The notes beneath the pieces were generated by a model. It saw only the letters and a program-made list of their open reading frames with translations. It did not search any database and had not been told where the DNA came from. This document shows, piece after piece, positions 47,235 through 59,500 of a stretch of 64,000 nucleotides of DNA (positions are counted from its first letter, which is position 1; every line of letters begins with the position of its first letter). The position numbers were made by a program, and so were the translations under genes. The DNA is from Anaeromyxobacter sp. (GTDB taxonomy: Bacteria > Myxococcota > Myxococcia > Myxococcales > Anaeromyxobacteraceae), in NCBI GenBank assembly GCA_016718565.1, contig JADKCZ010000005.1, forward strand, positions 62,001-126,000. The letters run 5' to 3'.

Positions 47235-48020
47235 TCAGGCCGCCCCCGGGGCGCGGCGGCGCGGCCAGGCCGCCAGCAGGCCGAGGAGCGCCAGCGCCGA
47301 GGTGGGGCCGCCGGCCAGCCCGCACCCGCCGCCCTCGAGGTCCTGCGGCGGCACCACGCCCAGGCTGGCCTGGCGCGCCGCCGAGCGGTTGCCGGCCTCG
47401 TCGACCGCGGAGAGCGTGGCGGACCAGGTGCCCTCGGCCAGCGTGACCTCGGCGGTCCAGGTGCCGTCCTCGGCCGCGGTGGCCCGGGCCTCCACGGCCC
47501 CGACCGCCACCAGCACGGTGCAGCCCGGCTCGGCGGTGCCGGCCAGCGCCAGCGCGCCCGCCGCGGCCCGATCGTCCGGCCCGGGCCAGGTGAGCCGCGG
47601 GGCGGCGGGGGCCACGGTGTCGAGCGAGAAGGTGAGAGCGGTGGCGGCGGAGCGGTTGCCGGCCGCGTCCACCGCCGCCACCTCGAGCCGGTGCGATCCG
47701 TCGGGCAGGGCGCGCACCAGCGCGAAGAGCCCGCCGGCGGCGGTGGCCCGGACGGGCTGGCCGTCCAGCACCAGCTCCACCAGGGCCCCCTCCTCCACGC
47801 CACCGAGCACGGTGACCAGGCCGCCCGGCGCGGCGGCCGCGTCGAGGACCTGGCCCGGCGCCGGGGTCTCGAGGACCGGCGCGGGCGGCGGCGTCTGGTC
47901 GAGCGCGCGGGCGCCGGGCGAGGCCAGCAGGGAGGCCAGGGCCGCGGCGGCCAGCAGGCGCCGGGCGGCCGGGGCGAGGCGGCGTGGGACGGGCACGAGG
48001 ACGCAGGGGCAGGGCGGCAA
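47235..48020 (-). CDS. secreted Ig-like-domain protein with MYXO-CTERM-like tail
   Basis: I place the start at a TTG at 48020, seven bases after GGAGG; an ATG at 48047 lacks a ribosome-binding site. A signal peptide (RRLLAAAALASLLASPGARA) is followed by about 90 residues, then two bacterial Ig-like repeats, each with VDAAGNRSA or VDEAGNRSA near its end. The C-terminus has GGGCGLAGG, a hydrophobic stretch (SALALLGLLAAW) and PRRR, a MYXO-CTERM-like sorting signal. It is probably exported and anchored or processed at the surface. Its function is unknown. Confidence 0.75.
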   Translation of the reverse strand: MPPCPCVLVPVPRRLAPAARRLLAAAALASLLASPGARALDQTPPPAPVLETPAPGQVLDAAAAPGGLVTVLGGVEEGALVELVLDGQPVRATAAGGLFALVRALPDGSHRLEVAAVDAAGNRSAATALTFSLDTVAPAAPRLTWPGPDDRAAAGALALAGTAEPGCTVLVAVGAVEARATAAEDGTWTAEVTLAEGTWSATLSAVDEAGNRSAARQASLGVVPPQDLEGGGCGLAGGPTSALALLGLLAAWPRRRAPGAA

Positions 48021-48256
48021 GGCTCGACCTCCAGGAGACGCGCGCATCGAGGCGGGTGGAGCCGCGGTGCTAGCACGAAGCACCCCGGATCCACGAGCTT
48101 TCCGACGTTTCCGGCGGGTCCGCCGGCCGGGGTCGCGTGCACCCGCGGTGAAGACCCACCGGCTCCGGCTGACCGGGATCAACCGGCGGGCCGGGAGGCG
48201 CACCGGGCGTCCGTGGCGAGCCGACCCGCCGGCGAGGCTTGCCGCACCCCCCGGCC

Positions 48257-49723
48257 ATGCCACAGACTCCGGTCACCATGGCCACCAGGAAGCCGCGCAC
48301 GCCGCTCGCCGCCATCGTCCTCGCCGCCGGCAAGGGCACCCGCATGAAGTCCATCACCGCCAAGGTGCTCCACCCGCTGGGTGGACGCCCGCTGGTCTGG
48401 TACGCGGTGCGCCGCGCCCTGGAGGCCGGCGCCTCGCCGGTGGTGGTGGTGGTGGGCCACCAGGCCGCGGCGGTGGAGGCGGCCCTGCGCGCCGCCCTGC
48501 CCGACGCCCCGCTGCGCTTCGCCCTGCAGGCCGACCAGAAGGGGACGGCCCACGCCGTGCTGGCGGCCAAGCCGGCGCTGCGCGGGGTCACCGGGCCCAT
48601 CGCCATCCTCTCGGGCGACGTGCCGCTGCTCACCACCGCCACGCTGGCGGCGGTGGTGAAGGCTCGCGCCCGCGCCAGGAGCCCGCTGGCGCTGGCCTCC
48701 ATGCGGCTGGCAGAGCCCCGCGGCTACGGCCGGGTGCTGCGCGACGGGCGCGGCCGGCCGGTGCGCATCGTCGAGGAGAAGGACGCCACCGCGGCGGAGC
48801 GCGCCGTCACCGAGGTGAACGCCGGCCTCTACTGCGCCGACGCCGCCTTCCTGTGGAAGGCGCTGGCCCGGGTCGACGCCCGCAACGCCCAGGGCGAGTT
48901 CTACCTGACCGACCTGGTGGCGCTGGCGGCCCGCGCGGCGCCGGCGGTGGCCGTGGAGGTGGACCCGCAGGAGGCCTCCGGGGTGAACGACCTGGCCGAG
49001 CTGGCCCGCGCCGGCAAGGAGCTGCAGCGGCGCCGCACCCTGGCGCTGCTGCGCGCCGGCGTCACCGTGGAGGATCCGGACCGCTTCCTGTGCGACGAGG
49101 GGGTGGAGGTGGGGCCCGACTCCGTGATCGAGCCGGACGTGCGGCTGCGCGGCGCCACCCGCGTGGGCGCCGGCTGCCGGCTGGGGCAGGGCGTGGTGAT
49201 CACCGACGGCCTGCTGGCGGACGGCGTGACGGTGCGGCCCTACACGGTGGTGGAGGGGCCGGCCACGGTGGGCAGCGGGGCGCTGCTCGGCCCCTTCTCG
49301 CGCATCCGCCCCGGCTCCGAGCTGGGCGAGGGCGTGCACGTCGGCAACTTCGTGGAGACCAAGAAGACCAGGCTCGGCAAGGGCTCCAAGGCCAACCACC
49401 TGGCCTACCTGGGCGACGCGGTGGTGGGCGCCGGGGTCAACGTCGGCGCCGGCACCATCACCTGCAACTACGACGGCGAGAAGAAGCACGAGACGCGCAT
49501 CGGCGACGGCGCCTTCATCGGCTCCGACTCCATCCTGGTGGCCCCCATCGAGATCGGCGCGGGGGCGTACGTGGCGGCCGGCTCCACCGTCACCCAGACG
49601 GTGCCGCCGGGCGCCCTGGCGCTGGGGCGGGCGCAGCAGGTGAACAAGGAGGGCTGGGTGGCCAGGCGGCAGGCGGCCAAGGCGGCGCAGGCGAAGGCAG
49701 CCGCGCGACCTGGCCCGCGCTAG
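48257..49723 (+). CDS. glmU: bifunctional UDP-GlcNAc diphosphorylase / GlcN-1-P acetyltransferase
   Basis: This 488-residue enzyme makes UDP-GlcNAc for peptidoglycan and LPS. The N-terminal uridyltransferase domain has [24 protein letters not shown] and GDVPLL. The C-terminal left-handed beta-helix acetyltransferase has [20 protein letters not shown] and [12 protein letters not shown] take the ATG at 48257; another at 48278 and a TTG at 48239 are in frame. It lies 1.5 kb from glmS, which makes its precursor. Confidence 0.96.
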   Translation: MPQTPVTMATRKPRTPLAAIVLAAGKGTRMKSITAKVLHPLGGRPLVWYAVRRALEAGASPVVVVVGHQAAAVEAALRAALPDAPLRFALQADQKGTAHAVLAAKPALRGVTGPIAILSGDVPLLTTATLAAVVKARARARSPLALASMRLAEPRGYGRVLRDGRGRPVRIVEEKDATAAERAVTEVNAGLYCADAAFLWKALARVDARNAQGEFYLTDLVALAARAAPAVAVEVDPQEASGVNDLAELARAGKELQRRRTLALLRAGVTVEDPDRFLCDEGVEVGPDSVIEPDVRLRGATRVGAGCRLGQGVVITDGLLADGVTVRPYTVVEGPATVGSGALLGPFSRIRPGSELGEGVHVGNFVETKKTRLGKGSKANHLAYLGDAVVGAGVNVGAGTITCNYDGEKKHETRIGDGAFIGSDSILVAPIEIGAGAYVAAGSTVTQTVPPGALALGRAQQVNKEGWVARRQAAKAAQAKAAARPGPR

Positions 49724-49756
49724 CCACCTGGCCCGCCGCGCCGACCGGACGCCACC

Positions 49757-50497
49757 ATGCACCCCGCCGCGCCCAGGGGCCTCGCCCACCGCGCCGCCGC
49801 CCCCCTGGCCGCCGCGCTCGCCGCCGCGGCCCTGCTGGCGGGCTGCGGGGGCGGCGGGGCCGAGCCGCCGCTGGCGCGGGTGACGCTGGGGTCCGCCCCG
49901 CAGCGCGGGCCGGCCGACGCCTGGGTCACGCTGGTCGAGTTCTCCGACTTCCAGTGCCCGTACTGCGGCCAGGCCCAGGCCTCGCTGGCGCTGCTCGCCG
50001 CGGACTACCCCGCCGACGTCCGGGTGGTGTTCAAGCACTTCCCGCTCTCCTTCCACGCCCACGCCGCCGCCGCCGCGGTGGCGGCCGAGTGCGCCCGCGC
50101 CCAGGGGCCGGCGCCGGACGGCCACTTCTGGCCCATGCACGACGCCCTGTTCGCCACCCAGGGCAGCTGGGGGGCCGCCGGCGTGAGCCCCGCCACGGCG
50201 GCCGCCTTCTTCGCGGACCAGGCCGGCCAGCAGGCCGGGCTCGACGAGGGCGCCTGGAGGGCCTGCGTGGCGGCGGACGACCGCAGCCGCGTCGAGGCCG
50301 ACCTGGCGCAGGGCCGGGCCGTGCCGGTGTCGGGCACCCCAACCTTGGTGATCAACGGCGAGGTCCTGGTGGGGGCCGGCCCGCCGGGGACCTTCTATCC
50401 GGTGCTGCGCGCCCGGGTGGACGCCGCGCTGGCCACCGCCCGCCAGAGCGGCATCCCGCGCGCCGAGTACTACGACCGCGCCGTGCTCGGCCGGTAG
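49757..50497 (+). CDS. DsbA-family thioredoxin lipoprotein
   Basis: This 246-residue protein has a lipoprotein signal (ALAAAALLAGCGGGG) and a DsbA-type thioredoxin fold with active site CPYC in [14 protein letters not shown]. The cis-Pro loop is in VSGTPTLVINGE. It should be a periplasmic thiol oxidoreductase anchored by lipid. It follows glmU by 33 bases and resembles the C-terminal half of the SurA-N/DsbA lipoprotein at 24982. The start is an ATG at 49757. Confidence 0.9.
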   Translation: MHPAAPRGLAHRAAAPLAAALAAAALLAGCGGGGAEPPLARVTLGSAPQRGPADAWVTLVEFSDFQCPYCGQAQASLALLAADYPADVRVVFKHFPLSFHAHAAAAAVAAECARAQGPAPDGHFWPMHDALFATQGSWGAAGVSPATAAAFFADQAGQQAGLDEGAWRACVAADDRSRVEADLAQGRAVPVSGTPTLVINGEVLVGAGPPGTFYPVLRARVDAALATARQSGIPRAEYYDRAVLGR

Positions 50498-50519
50498 GTG
50501 CTGGGCCGACACCAAGGCC

Positions 50520-50548
50520 GTGGACGCCGCCTCTCGGGGGGGTAGAGT
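50520..50548 (+). promoter_or_regulatory. candidate bacteriohemerythrin promoter
   Basis: GTGGAC (50520-50525), a 17-base spacer and TAGAGT (50543-50548) precede the GTG start at 50598. A GGGTAGAGTGG box is also found before the small gene at 34537. Confidence 0.4.
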
Positions 50549-50597
50549 GGAGGCCCCCCCGGACCCCGGTCCGGGGCAGCGCCCCGGGAGGCGACTC

Positions 50598-51071
50598 GTG
50601 ACCGACGCTCCAGCAGGGACAGGCCCGCTCGTGGTGCCGCGCCAGGTGGCCTGGACGCAGGCGCTCTCGGTGGGCGTGGACGAGATCGACGCGCAGCACC
50701 AGGAGCTGTTCCGGCGCATCGGCCTCTTCTTCCGGGCCCTGGAGGAGAAGCGCGGCGCCGCCGAGCTCGAGCCGCTGGCGCTCTACCTGCGCCAGTACGT
50801 CCGCGAGCACTTCGCGGAGGAGCAGCGGCTCATGGAGTTCAGCGGCTACCCGGAGCTGGGCGAGCACCTCGAGGCGCACCAGCGGCTGGAGGCCGACCTG
50901 CACCTCCTCTCCGAGGAGCTGCGGCGCACCGGGCCGACCCTGGGCCTGGCCAGGCGGCTGGTGGCGCTGCTCAGCGGCTGGATGGTGGAGCACGTCGGCA
51001 CCACCGACCGGCGCTTCGGGCGCTTCCTGGCCACCTTCCTCGGTCGCCGCTCGGTGAAGCCCTCGGCCTGA
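50598..51071 (+). CDS. bacteriohemerythrin
   Basis: This 157-residue protein starts at a GTG with GGGAGG upstream. All seven diiron ligands of hemerythrin are visible in order: His in DAQHQELF, His and Glu in REHFAEEQ, two His in EHLEAHQ, and His plus Asp in VEHVGTTD. It is a four-helix O2-binding protein that may store or deliver oxygen or sense it. It is preceded by its own promoter-like sequence and is probably not part of the glmU-glmS pathway. Confidence 0.93.
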   Translation: MTDAPAGTGPLVVPRQVAWTQALSVGVDEIDAQHQELFRRIGLFFRALEEKRGAAELEPLALYLRQYVREHFAEEQRLMEFSGYPELGEHLEAHQRLEADLHLLSEELRRTGPTLGLARRLVALLSGWMVEHVGTTDRRFGRFLATFLGRRSVKPSA

Positions 51072-51213
51072 GCGGCCGCGACGGACTCCCCTCCCGGCCT
51101 GCGAGCGCCGGCGGCGGGGCGCCCTCGGGGCCGCGGGGCCCTCCCGGGCCAGGCCCCGCCTGCCCCGACCCGCAGGCTGGCTGCGCCGCGACCGGCGCGG
51201 TATGACCGCCAGC

Positions 51214-53049
<1,836 letters not shown>

Positions 53050-53102
53050 CGGGGGGCCGGTGGACCGCCGCCGCCTGGCGGCGGCCGCCGCGGCGCAGGC
53101 CG

Positions 53103-54290
53103 TCAGCGCCGGCCGGTCAGCTCGGTCAGCAGCCGGCCGATGCCGGTGAGGAAGCTGCCCACCAGCGCCTCGAAGCGGCCGATCTCGTCGCGCGGCCCGG
53201 TGGGCGCCAGCTGGCCCACGTCGTACTCGCCGCCGGCCAGCCGCCCGCCCAGGTCCTCGAGCGTGGCGCTCAGGGCGTCGAGCCGGCCGAAGACCAGCCG
53301 CTGCACGATGGCCAGCAGCACCAGGGTGAGGATGATGGCCACCGCCAGCAGCGTCACCAGGATGCCGGAGCGGGCCCGGTCCAGGCTGTCGTGCAGCGCG
53401 GTGATGTCGTGCTCCACCACCACCGCGCCCACCTGGCGTCCGGCGGCGTCGGCCACCGGGACCAGGCCGCGCGCCAGGCTGCGCCCGCCGCGGAGTTGCT
53501 CGGAGAGGACGCGCCCGCTCGGTCGCAGCCCCGCCAGGCTCTCCGGGCCGACGTCGGCGTAGGCGTCCGGGGCCCGCGCGGTGTCCTCCGCCACCACGAA
53601 GGCGGGGTGGAGGTCCCAGTCGTCCGCCAGCCCGCGCCCCGCCCGCATGGCGCGCCAGTCCTGGTGGGCGAGGACCTCCTGCCCCGCCGCGTCGCGCTTG
53701 GCGAAGAGCAGGGCGTAGTCGTCGCCGGTCTGGGTGCGCATGCGCCCCAGGAAGTGGGCGAACTCCTCGCCCAGCTCCAGGTAGCCGATGGTCTGGCCGT
53801 CCACCACCCAGGGCTCGACCACCCTGAGGGCGAAGGCCGTCTTCCCGAACTCCTTGCCGGCCCCCAGGCCGGCCCTGGAGGCGGCCTGCCCCAGCGTGAC
53901 GCGGACCACCGTGTCGCCGAACTGGGCCGGGCGGTGGACCCGGAGGAAGCAGACGCGCTCCAGCGTGTGGAAGTAGAAGTGGGTCACGCCGTGGTGCGCC
54001 AGCAGCCCCTGGTAGATGGGCTCGGCCACGACCAGGAGGCGGGCCCGATCGCCGGCGCGGAAGGCCGCCACCAGCCCGGGGTGGGCGCTGAGCGCGCGCA
54101 GGGTGGCCCCCAGCTTCTCGGCGTCGGCGTGCTCGGTGGCCTCGAGGGCGCCGGCGGCGGACGCCAGGGCCTGGTCGGCGGCCAGCCGCACGCTGCGCGC
54201 CGAGGCCACGTCCACCAGCGTGGCGGTGACCGCCGCCAGCGCGAGCATGCAGGCGGCGATGCTGATGATGAGCTTCTGCTTGATGGACAT
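53103..54290 (-). CDS. dCache-type membrane receptor lacking an output domain
   Basis: This 395-residue protein has TM1 (about 7-28), a large periplasmic dCache_3-like domain (THFYFHTLERVCFLRVHRPA; GDTVVRVTLGQA; then a second lobe VAEDTARAPDAYA to VGAVVVEHDITALHD), TM2 (ILVTLLAVAIILTLVLLAIV) and a HAMP-like region ending in LLTELTGRR. No kinase, methyl-accepting or GGDEF domain follows, so it is either a sensor for a separate partner or a truncated gene. The start is the ATG at 54290. Confidence 0.85.
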   Translation of the reverse strand: MSIKQKLIISIAACMLALAAVTATLVDVASARSVRLAADQALASAAGALEATEHADAEKLGATLRALSAHPGLVAAFRAGDRARLLVVAEPIYQGLLAHHGVTHFYFHTLERVCFLRVHRPAQFGDTVVRVTLGQAASRAGLGAGKEFGKTAFALRVVEPWVVDGQTIGYLELGEEFAHFLGRMRTQTGDDYALLFAKRDAAGQEVLAHQDWRAMRAGRGLADDWDLHPAFVVAEDTARAPDAYADVGPESLAGLRPSGRVLSEQLRGGRSLARGLVPVADAAGRQVGAVVVEHDITALHDSLDRARSGILVTLLAVAIILTLVLLAIVQRLVFGRLDALSATLEDLGGRLAGGEYDVGQLAPTGPRDEIGRFEALVGSFLTGIGRLLTELTGRR

Positions 54291-54312
54291 GGGGGGCGCC
54301 CGGATAGCCTAC

Positions 54313-54855
54313 TCAAATCTCCTGGCTGGAGCCTGCGTCATCCAGCCGCGCACGGAGCCAGCGCCCGGCCGCCCAGGCCGGCGCGGCCGCCTCGAGCGCC
54401 CAGCCCGCCGCGCCGATGGCGCCGCCGATCAGGGCGGCGTGGCGCCGGACTCCCAGCATCCCGAGCATGTTCCACCAGTCGTGCGAGTCGGCGTCCGGCG
54501 CCAGCAGCGGCAGGAGGCGCACCTGGCCGTCCGCGGCATAGCGCCCCACGTTCACCAGGTTCACGCCGAGCCAGACCAGCGCGGTGGCGAAGGACGCCGG
54601 CTGACGCCGCGCGGCGAAGATCGCGGCGGCGGCCACCGGGAAGGCGAGCTGCGCCAGGGTGCCGCCCAGGAACATGAGGAAGCGCGAGCCGAGCAGGCCG
54701 AGGAGCGGGTGACCCGCCTCGTGGACCACCAGGTCGAAGCCGTCCACCACCGCGGCCAGCAGGCCGCCGGTCAGCTGCGAGCGGGCCACCAGGGCGGTGC
54801 CCACCACCACGGCCAGCGCCGCCGGACCGGTGGGGGGCGGGAAGGGGTCGCGCAC
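54313..54855 (-). CDS. membrane protein with HEAGH motif, possible metallopeptidase
   Basis: This 180-residue protein starts at a GTG and has about four membrane helices. The motif VVHEAGHPLLGLLG lies at about residues 43-57, in or next to a helix, fitting HExxH of intramembrane or membrane zinc proteases (M50-like). A matching second metal motif is not obvious; Asp/Asn in DADSHDWWN could contribute. Family members are usually annotated as hypothetical. It lies 22 bases upstream of the dCache receptor on the same strand and may be co-transcribed with it. Confidence 0.75.
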   Translation of the reverse strand: MRDPFPPPTGPAALAVVVGTALVARSQLTGGLLAAVVDGFDLVVHEAGHPLLGLLGSRFLMFLGGTLAQLAFPVAAAAIFAARRQPASFATALVWLGVNLVNVGRYAADGQVRLLPLLAPDADSHDWWNMLGMLGVRRHAALIGGAIGAAGWALEAAAPAWAAGRWLRARLDDAGSSQEI

Positions 54856-55038
54856 CGAGAGAGTCTACACGGGCCGTGCGAACGGCGCCGCCCCGCCGGC
54901 CGCCGCGCGGACCACCGGCCGAACGCCGGAACTCCCGGTCAGGAGGGCACGGTCAGGAGGGCACCCCGCATCGAGGCTTGCGCGCGGGGCCGCTCCGGTG
55001 AAGAACAGGTGAAGGGGCCTCCGGCCTCCCCTCACCCG

Positions 55039-55638
55039 ATGACCGCTCCCGCCCACGCGCCCGCCGGCCTCGCCCCCGGCTTCCTGGTCGCCTCGCCGAC
55101 CCTGGCCGACCCCAACTTCGACGGGTCGCTGGTGCTCATGGCCGAGCACCACGGCGAGGGGGCGCTCGGCTTCGTGGTGAACCGGCCTGGCCCCATCGCG
55201 GTGGCCGACGTCCTGCGCGGGCTCGACCCCGAGCTGGCCGCCCTGGCCCAGGCCTCCGGCCGGCTGGAGGGGCAGGTGCTGGTGGGCGGCCCGGTCTCGC
55301 CGGAGCGGCTCTGGATCCTGCACCGGCCCGGCGCGGTGGAGGCCGAGGAGGGGGCGCTGCGGGTGGGTGACGGCCTGGCGCTGGGCGGCTCCCGGGAGCT
55401 GCTCGAGGCGCTGGTGCGTGAGCCCGGGGCGGGGCCGTTCCTGCTGCTGCTGGGCTACGCCGGCTGGGCCCCGATGCAGGTGGAGCACGAGGTGGCGGCC
55501 GGCGCCTGGCTGCCGCTCGACCTGCACGAGGACCTGGTCTTCGAGGTGCCGCACCCGGAGCGCTGGGACGAGGCGGTGCGCCGGCTCGGCCTGGTGCCGG
55601 GCGGCTTCATGGTGGGCGGCGGCGGGGCGCAGGCGTAG
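55039..55638 (+). CDS. YqgE/AlgH family protein
   Basis: This 199-residue protein starts at the ATG at 55039. Family marks are the N-terminal [42 protein letters not shown], and [21 protein letters not shown]. YqgE proteins are conserved and structured, but the biochemical role is uncertain (AlgH was linked to alginate regulation in Pseudomonas). It lies 31 bases before hutU on the same strand. Confidence 0.93.
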   Translation: MTAPAHAPAGLAPGFLVASPTLADPNFDGSLVLMAEHHGEGALGFVVNRPGPIAVADVLRGLDPELAALAQASGRLEGQVLVGGPVSPERLWILHRPGAVEAEEGALRVGDGLALGGSRELLEALVREPGAGPFLLLLGYAGWAPMQVEHEVAAGAWLPLDLHEDLVFEVPHPERWDEAVRRLGLVPGGFMVGGGGAQA

Positions 55639-55669
55639 CCTGTCCGCACCTGGCCCCCCGGTGCCCCCG

Positions 55670-57346
55670 ATGGATCCCCGCCTCGACGAGACCCGCACCG
55701 TCCGCGCCCCGCGCGGCGCCACCCTCTCCTGCCGGAGCTGGCTCACCGAGGCCGCCTACCGGATGCTGCAGAACAACCTCGACCCCGAGGTGGCGGAGCA
55801 CCCGCAGGCGCTGGTGGTCTACGGCGGCATCGGCCGGGCGGCGCGCGACTGGGCCGCCTTCGACACCATCCTGGCGGTGCTGCGCCGGCTCGGCGACGAC
55901 GAGACGCTGCTGGTGCAGAGCGGCAAGCCGGTGGGCGTCTTCCGCACCCACGCCGACGCGCCGCGGGTGCTGCTCGCCAACTCGAACCTGGTGCCGCGCT
56001 GGGCCACCTGGGAGCACTTCCACGAGCTGGATGCCAAGGGGCTCATGATGTACGGCCAGATGACGGCCGGCTCCTGGATCTACATCGGCAGCCAGGGGAT
56101 CGTGCAGGGCACCTACGAGACCTTCTGCGAGGCGGCGCGGCAGCACTTCGGCGGCGCGGCCGCCGGGCGCTGGATCCTGACCGGCGGCCTGGGCGGCATG
56201 GGCGGGGCCCAGCCGCTGGCCGCCACCATGGCCGGCTTCTCGATGGTCGCGGTGGAGTGCGACCCCACCCGCATCCAGAAGCGGCTCGAGACCCGCTACC
56301 TGGATCGCCGCGCCGCCACCCTCGACGAGGCGCTGGCCCTGCTGGCCGAGGCGCGGGCGGCCGGGCGCCCGGTCTCGGTGGGGCTGCTCGGCAACGCGGC
56401 CGACGTCTTCGAGGAGGTGGCGCGCCGCGGCCTCACGCCCGACCTCGTCACCGACCAGACCAGCGCCCACGACCCGGTGAACGGCTACCTGCCGCAGGGC
56501 TGGACGCTGGCGCGGTGGCGCGAGGCGCGGGCGCGGGAGCCGGCCTCGGTGGTCGGGCCGGCCAAGGCCTCGATGGCCGCGCAGGTGCGGGCCATGCTGG
56601 CGCTGCGCGCCCGCGGCGCCCACGCCTTCGACTACGGCAACAACCTGCGCCAGATGGCCCTGGAGGCCGGGGTGGAGGACGCCTTCGCCTTCCCCGGCTT
56701 CGTGCCGGCCTACGTGCGGCCCCTCTTCTGCCAGGGCAAGGGGCCGTTCCGCTGGGTGGCGCTCTCCGGCGACCCGGCCGACATCCACCGCACCGACGAG
56801 GAGGTGAAGCGGCTCCTGCCGGACGACGCCGCCCTGCACCGCTGGCTCGACCTGGCGCGGCAGCGGATCGCCTTCCAGGGGCTGCCGGCCCGCATCTGCT
56901 GGGTGGGGGTGGAGGACCGGCGGCGGCTCGGGCTGGCCTTCAACGCCCTGGTGGCGCGCGGCGAGGTGCGGGCGCCTCTCGTCATCGGCCGCGATCACCT
57001 CGACACCGGCTCGGTGGCCAGCCCCAACCGCGAGACCGAGGCCATGCGCGACGGCTCGGACGCGGTCTCCGACTGGCCGCTGCTCAACGCCCTGCTCAAC
57101 ACCGCCGGCGGCGCCACCTGGGTGTCCTTGCACCACGGCGGCGGGGTGGGCATGGGCTTCTCGCAGCACGCCGGCATGGTGGTGGTGGCCGACGGCACCG
57201 AGGCGGCGGCCCGGCGCCTCGACCGCGTCCTCTTCAACGACCCGGCCAGCGGGGTGATGCGCCACGCCGACGCCGGCTACCCCCTGGCGATGGAGACGGC
57301 GCGGCGCGCCGGCCTCGACCTGCCCTCGCTGCCGCCGGAGCGCTGA
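55670..57346 (+). CDS. hutU: urocanate hydratase
   Basis: This 558-residue NAD-dependent enzyme converts urocanate to imidazolone-propionate, step two of histidine degradation. It has the usual length and motifs: [53 protein letters not shown], and [18 protein letters not shown]. The start is an ATG at 55670. hutI follows by five bases and hutG overlaps it, so the three form an operon. Confidence 0.97.
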   Translation: MDPRLDETRTVRAPRGATLSCRSWLTEAAYRMLQNNLDPEVAEHPQALVVYGGIGRAARDWAAFDTILAVLRRLGDDETLLVQSGKPVGVFRTHADAPRVLLANSNLVPRWATWEHFHELDAKGLMMYGQMTAGSWIYIGSQGIVQGTYETFCEAARQHFGGAAAGRWILTGGLGGMGGAQPLAATMAGFSMVAVECDPTRIQKRLETRYLDRRAATLDEALALLAEARAAGRPVSVGLLGNAADVFEEVARRGLTPDLVTDQTSAHDPVNGYLPQGWTLARWREARAREPASVVGPAKASMAAQVRAMLALRARGAHAFDYGNNLRQMALEAGVEDAFAFPGFVPAYVRPLFCQGKGPFRWVALSGDPADIHRTDEEVKRLLPDDAALHRWLDLARQRIAFQGLPARICWVGVEDRRRLGLAFNALVARGEVRAPLVIGRDHLDTGSVASPNRETEAMRDGSDAVSDWPLLNALLNTAGGATWVSLHHGGGVGMGFSQHAGMVVVADGTEAAARRLDRVLFNDPASGVMRHADAGYPLAMETARRAGLDLPSLPPER

Positions 57347-57351
57347 CGGCC

Positions 57352-58575
57352 ATGTGGGACCTGCTCGTCCGCCACGCCCGCCTCGCCACCCAGGTGACCG
57401 GTGGGCCCGGGGCCGCGGGCCTCGTCGAGGACGGGGCCATCGCGGTGGAGGGCGGGCGCATCCGGTGGGTGGGCCCGGACGCGGCGCTGCCGGCCGGCGC
57501 GGCGGCGCGGGCCGAGCTCGGCGCCGAGGGGCGGCTCCTCACGCCCGGCCTGGTCGACTGCCACACCCACCTGGTCCACGCCGGGAACCGGGCCGGCGAG
57601 TGGGCGGCGCGGCTGGGCGGCGCCAGCTACGAGGAGGTCGCCGCGGCCGGCGGGGGCATCCGCGCCACCGTGCGCGCCACCCGCGCCGCCGGGTTCGACC
57701 GGCTGCTGGCCGAGAGCCTGCCGCGGCTGGCCGCGCTGCTGTCCGACGGGGTCACCACCGTGGAGGTGAAGAGCGGCTACGGCCTCGACCTCGTCACCGA
57801 GCTCACCATGCTGCGGGTGGCGCGGCGGCTCGGCGAGCTGCTGCCGGTGACGGTGCGGACCACCTTCCTCGGGGCCCACGCCGTGCCGCCGGAGTTCGAG
57901 GGCCGGGCCGACCGGTACGTCGACCTGCTCGTCGAGCGGCTGCTGCCCGAGGTGGCGGGGGGGCTGGCCGACGCGGTGGACGCCTACTGCGAGGTGGGCG
58001 CCTTCTCCCCCGCCCAGGTCGGCCGGCTCTTCGACGCCGCCGCCCGCCACGGCCTGCCGGTCAAGCTGCACGCCGAGCAGCGCAGCGACTCGGGCGGCGC
58101 GGCCCTGGTGGCGGCGCACCGCGGGCTCTCGGCCGACCACCTGGAGCACCTCTCGCCGGCGGGCGTGGCGGCGCTGGCCGGGGCCGGCACGGTGGCGGTG
58201 CTCCTGCCCGGCGCCTTCCTGCACCTGCGCGAGACCAGGCCGCCCCCGGTGGCGGCGCTGCGGGCCGCCGGCGTGCCGCTGGCGGTGGCCACCGACTGGA
58301 ACCCGGGCACCTCGCCCCTGGGCGCGCTCACCACCGCCATGAACCTGGCCTGCACGCTCCTGGGGCTCTCGCCCGAGGAGGCGCTGGCCGGCGCCACCCG
58401 GCACGGCGCCAGGGCGCTCGGCCTGACCGACCGCGGCGCGCTGGCGCCCGGGCTGCGCGGCGATCTCGCCATCTGGAACCTGGAGACGCCCGCCGAGCTG
58501 TGCGGACGCCTGGCCGTCCCCTCGCTCGCCACCCGCGTGGTGGCCGGAGGCGTGCACCATGCACCGTCCCGCTGA
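57352..58575 (+). CDS. hutI: imidazolonepropionase
   Basis: This 407-residue amidohydrolase opens imidazolone-propionate to formiminoglutamate. Metal site residues are in [15 protein letters not shown], with further motifs [36 protein letters not shown], and [14 protein letters not shown]. The ATG at 57352 is five bases after hutU. The 3' end overlaps hutG by 17 bases. Confidence 0.97.
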   Translation: MWDLLVRHARLATQVTGGPGAAGLVEDGAIAVEGGRIRWVGPDAALPAGAAARAELGAEGRLLTPGLVDCHTHLVHAGNRAGEWAARLGGASYEEVAAAGGGIRATVRATRAAGFDRLLAESLPRLAALLSDGVTTVEVKSGYGLDLVTELTMLRVARRLGELLPVTVRTTFLGAHAVPPEFEGRADRYVDLLVERLLPEVAGGLADAVDAYCEVGAFSPAQVGRLFDAAARHGLPVKLHAEQRSDSGGAALVAAHRGLSADHLEHLSPAGVAALAGAGTVAVLLPGAFLHLRETRPPPVAALRAAGVPLAVATDWNPGTSPLGALTTAMNLACTLLGLSPEEALAGATRHGARALGLTDRGALAPGLRGDLAIWNLETPAELCGRLAVPSLATRVVAGGVHHAPSR

Positions 58576-59485
58576 GCCGCACCGCTGGCAGGGCCGGGAG
58601 GACGCCGGCGAGGGGCCGCGCGCCGTGCGCTGGCACCGGCAGGTCACGCCGCTGGCCCCGGGCGCCGCGCCGGGGGTGGCGCTGCTGGGGTTCGCCTGCG
58701 ACGAGGGCGTGCGGCGCAACGCGGGCCGGGTGGGGGCGGCCGAGGGGCCGGCGGCGCTGCGGCGCGCGCTGGCCGGGCTGGCCTGGCACGTGGGGCGGCC
58801 GGTCCACGACGCCGGCGACGTGGTGGTCGAGGAGGAGGCGCTGGAGGAGGCGCAGGCGGAGCTGGGGGCCCACGTGGCCCGGCTCCTCGGCGACGGCCAC
58901 CTGCCCATCGTCATGGGCGGCGGCCACGAGGTGGCCTACGGCAGCTTCCTCGGGCTCCTCGCCGCGGACGCCGGCCGGCTCGGGGTGGTGAACCTCGACG
59001 CGCACCTCGACCTGCGGGCCGGGCGCGCCTCCTCGGGCACGCCGTTCCGCCAGATCGCCGAGGCCTGCGCCGCGCGCGGCCGGCCCTTCCGCTACCTCTG
59101 CCTGGGCGTGGACCAGGCGGCCAACACCGCGGCGCTGCTGGACACGGCCGCCGGCCTGGGCGCCACCTTCCGGCGCGATCGCGACTGCACGCCGGGCCGC
59201 CTGGAGGAGGTGCGCGCGGCGCTGGCCGCCTTCCTGGGCCCGGTGGAGCGGGTCCACCTCACCGTGGACCTCGACGCCCTGCCGGCCCACGTGGCCCCCG
59301 GCGTCTCGGCGCCGGCGGCGCGCGGCCTGGCGCTCGAGGTGGCCGAGGCGCTGGTGGACGACGTCCTGGCCAGCGGCAAGCTGGCGCTCTTCGAGGTGGC
59401 CGAGCTCAACCCCAGGCTCGACCTCGACGGCCGCACCGCCCGGGTGGCGGCGCGGCTGGTGGAGCAGGTGGCGCGCGGACCCTGA
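58559..59485 (+). CDS. hutG: formimidoylglutamase
   Basis: This 308-residue arginase-superfamily enzyme splits formiminoglutamate to glutamate and formamide. The Mn ligands are in [24 protein letters not shown] and [15 protein letters not shown]. It starts at an ATG inside the end of hutI, with GGAGG upstream. Histidine ammonia-lyase (hutH) is not in the window, so the pathway is completed elsewhere. Confidence 0.95.
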   Translation: MHRPAEPHRWQGREDAGEGPRAVRWHRQVTPLAPGAAPGVALLGFACDEGVRRNAGRVGAAEGPAALRRALAGLAWHVGRPVHDAGDVVVEEEALEEAQAELGAHVARLLGDGHLPIVMGGGHEVAYGSFLGLLAADAGRLGVVNLDAHLDLRAGRASSGTPFRQIAEACAARGRPFRYLCLGVDQAANTAALLDTAAGLGATFRRDRDCTPGRLEEVRAALAAFLGPVERVHLTVDLDALPAHVAPGVSAPAARGLALEVAEALVDDVLASGKLALFEVAELNPRLDLDGRTARVAARLVEQVARGP

Positions 59486-59500
59486 CAGGAGACCTGGACC

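Noticed and set aside
51202..51213. ATG at 51202 as the glmS start
   Set aside because: GlmS needs Cys as the residue after the initiator Met, which only the ATG at 51214 gives.
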